DNA of 20,723 nucleotides from Physocladia obscura. Lineage: Eukaryota; Chytridiomycota; Chytridiomycetes; Chytridiales; Chytriomycetaceae. The number at the start of each line of letters is the position of its first letter. Within the stretch, counting starts at the first letter, position 1. The notes under the pieces were generated by a model. That model had not been told where the DNA came from. It did no database searches and saw nothing but the letters and a program-made list of their open reading frames with translations. Shown one piece after another: positions 19,296 through 20,723 of the stretch. Both the position numbers and the translations under genes were made by a program. The DNA lies in NCBI GenBank assembly GCA_027596945.1, contig JADGJH010000023.1:1-20723 (forward strand), read 5' to 3'.

Positions 19296-20723
19296 ATGCA
19301 AACGGACGCAAACAGAACCGCCGCGGAGAGCGACTCAGAAACTGCTGGCGTAAATGATTCGGGCTCATTTCTCGTGGTCGAAAGGCCGACAATTGACGCA
19401 CAACCAGCCAGACTCAGATCCACCGACAGTAGTGAAACAATCGAGGAAAACAAAAAAACATTGCACAAGAAACTTTCAGAGAGAATATCTTTGTGCTGGA
19501 ATCGCAGTGACGCGTCATCTTCAGCTGTGCGATTGACTCCGGTAAAACGCGGGCCCAGCCATCGTGAGATTAATCAGCTTTTTCCAACCGCAAAACATCC
19601 GCCACTCAGTCGCGAAGAACTGAATGCTTTTTACATCTATAGCTTGGCAGTAAGCTTTTATCCACCAAATTGCTTTGATTAATTGACCTAACCAGTGTGA
19701 ACCAATGTCGATTGTTGTATTCACAGCCTTGTCAACAATCGTACTGCAAAATTTGGCTGCTGGTGCAGGAAAAGAAGAAACAGACCATTCAATACCCTGT
19801 AATTATACCGTTGCAGGCTACAAATGTGTGACAAATATTGGTGGGGTTTGGATTGATCCTTCGAGTTTTTCTCTATATACAGTCGCGGCTTCAGTTTTAC
19901 TGCAGGTTTTAATGTAGTTTTATTTCTAATAATATTCTACATATCGAATTTAATTTAAATAAAAAAAGGCCATTTTCTTCATCAGCTTTGGAGCTTTAGC
20001 TGACCACGGATCTTACCGAAAAAAGTTTATGATTGGATTTATGTTTTGTGCGGTTGCATCATGCTTTTCAATGGTTGCCATTCGTCGAGCTGAATGGTTC
20101 TTGGAGGCAAGTATCCTCGTTATTCTTGCTCAAATTATGTTTGGTGCGTCATACTGCTTTTACAATTCATACATTCCTGTTTTGTCTGCTGTGCATTGGA
20201 ATGTGTTAGAGGCAAGTGGAGCAATGCAACGAGAAGTGAACGAAGCTACAATGAACACCCTTTCGGCGATCAGCCAAATTTATGGGTATTGTGGAAGTGT
20301 CGGATGCTTTGCTGTTGCCGGTGGCGTTATTTTTGGATTGCAGTCGTTACCTTTTTCATCTGGATTTAGCGATGCAGGATTTTTCGATTCTGTGGGTGTT
20401 TCAACGTACAGGTTCGTACTCCGATCCTGTGTCACTTAATATAAACTATAATTTATAGTATGCAAATCGGAATCTGTGTTGTGGCTGTATGGAGTTTGAT
20501 TGGATTGTATTGGCCAATGCTGTATATTCGAGACCGCCCATATAGCCCTCTTCCAAAAGGCACAAACCATATAATATATTCTTGGTCGCAAGTCATAAAG
20601 ACGATTTGCAGAGCAAAGAGGATGCCAAATACTTTTCTGATGCTTCTTGCTTGGTTTATTCTTTCTGACGCAATCACAACTATTGGATCAACAACCATAT
20701 TATTTGCAACTGTGAGTTAACGT
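19296..20723 (+). CDS. ATG22: Atg22-type vacuolar amino-acid effluxer (partial, 3' cut by window)
   Basis: Major-facilitator-like membrane protein that exports amino acids from the vacuole after autophagic breakdown. Exons 19296-19649, 19696-19905, 19969-20411 and 20459-20711 encode the first 420 residues. A GTGAGT donor at 20712 shows that the gene continues to the right. The first 100 or so residues are a polar, probably disordered cytosolic arm. Then come EELNAFYIYSLA joined to CEPMSIVVFTALST, as in the family's opening helix. An extracytosolic loop with Cys residues follows, then FSLYTVAASVLLQ and FGALADHGSYRKK, the conserved loop between helices 2 and 3. Further helices include MFGASYCFYNSYIP and AISQIYGYCGS, then the RDRPYSPLP loop. 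Atg22 usually has about 12 helices, so roughly a third is missing. Its substrate supply fits the vacuolar peptidase nearby. Confidence 0.85.

Overview
This window looks like nuclear DNA of a zoosporic (flagellated) fungus, most plausibly a chytrid. Coding regions are cut by many short GT-AG introns, nearly all 36-84 nt. Spacers are AT-rich and short. The gene set mixes fungal vacuole and secretory genes (ATG22, carboxypeptidase S, KDEL receptor, a Gyp2/TBC1D9-type Rab-GAP) with an EFCAB9-like EF-hand gene, a family tied to the flagellar CatSper channel. Exon models were built by hand from reading frame, splice sites and family likeness. Where the exon sum is a multiple of three this is used as support. 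No alignment or transcript data were available.

Layout, left to right: (1) 310-2030, minus: ten-exon VHS-GAT endosomal adaptor. (2) 2356-3513, plus: unrecognised single-pass membrane protein, divergent from gene 1 and convergent with gene 3. (3) 3536 to about 6236, minus: large unrecognised protein whose 5' end is unresolved. (4) about 6237-7120: a block with believable coding pieces on both strands that could not be assembled. (5) 7121-8250, minus: ER lumen protein-retaining receptor (ERD2) with a 9-nt microexon. (6) 8575-13403, plus: 1491-residue GRAM-GRAM-TBC-EF-hand Rab-GAP. (7) 13439-14609, minus: EFCAB9-like protein. (8) 14639-14849: a long imperfect inverted repeat just upstream of the EFCAB9-like start codon, followed by decayed non-genic sequence. 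(9) 15587-17616, minus: membrane-anchored M20 peptidase of the carboxypeptidase S type. (10) 18486-18939, minus: small Gly-rich hypothetical. (11) 19296 to the right edge, plus: Atg22-type vacuolar effluxer, cut by the window end.

The arrangement alternates divergent pairs (start-to-start gaps of 325, 324 and 356 bp) and convergent pairs (stop-to-stop gaps of 22 and 35 bp). Several products act in membrane traffic or the vacuole: the endosomal adaptor, the KDEL receptor, the Rab-GAP, the vacuolar peptidase and the vacuolar amino-acid exporter. The peptidase and exporter act in consecutive steps, since peptides are cut in the vacuole and amino acids then leave through Atg22. I see no new multi-gene system with confidence. 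The observations most worth following are the fungal EFCAB9-like gene, the inverted repeat beside it, the unassembled block at 6.2-7.1 kb and the two unrecognised proteins.
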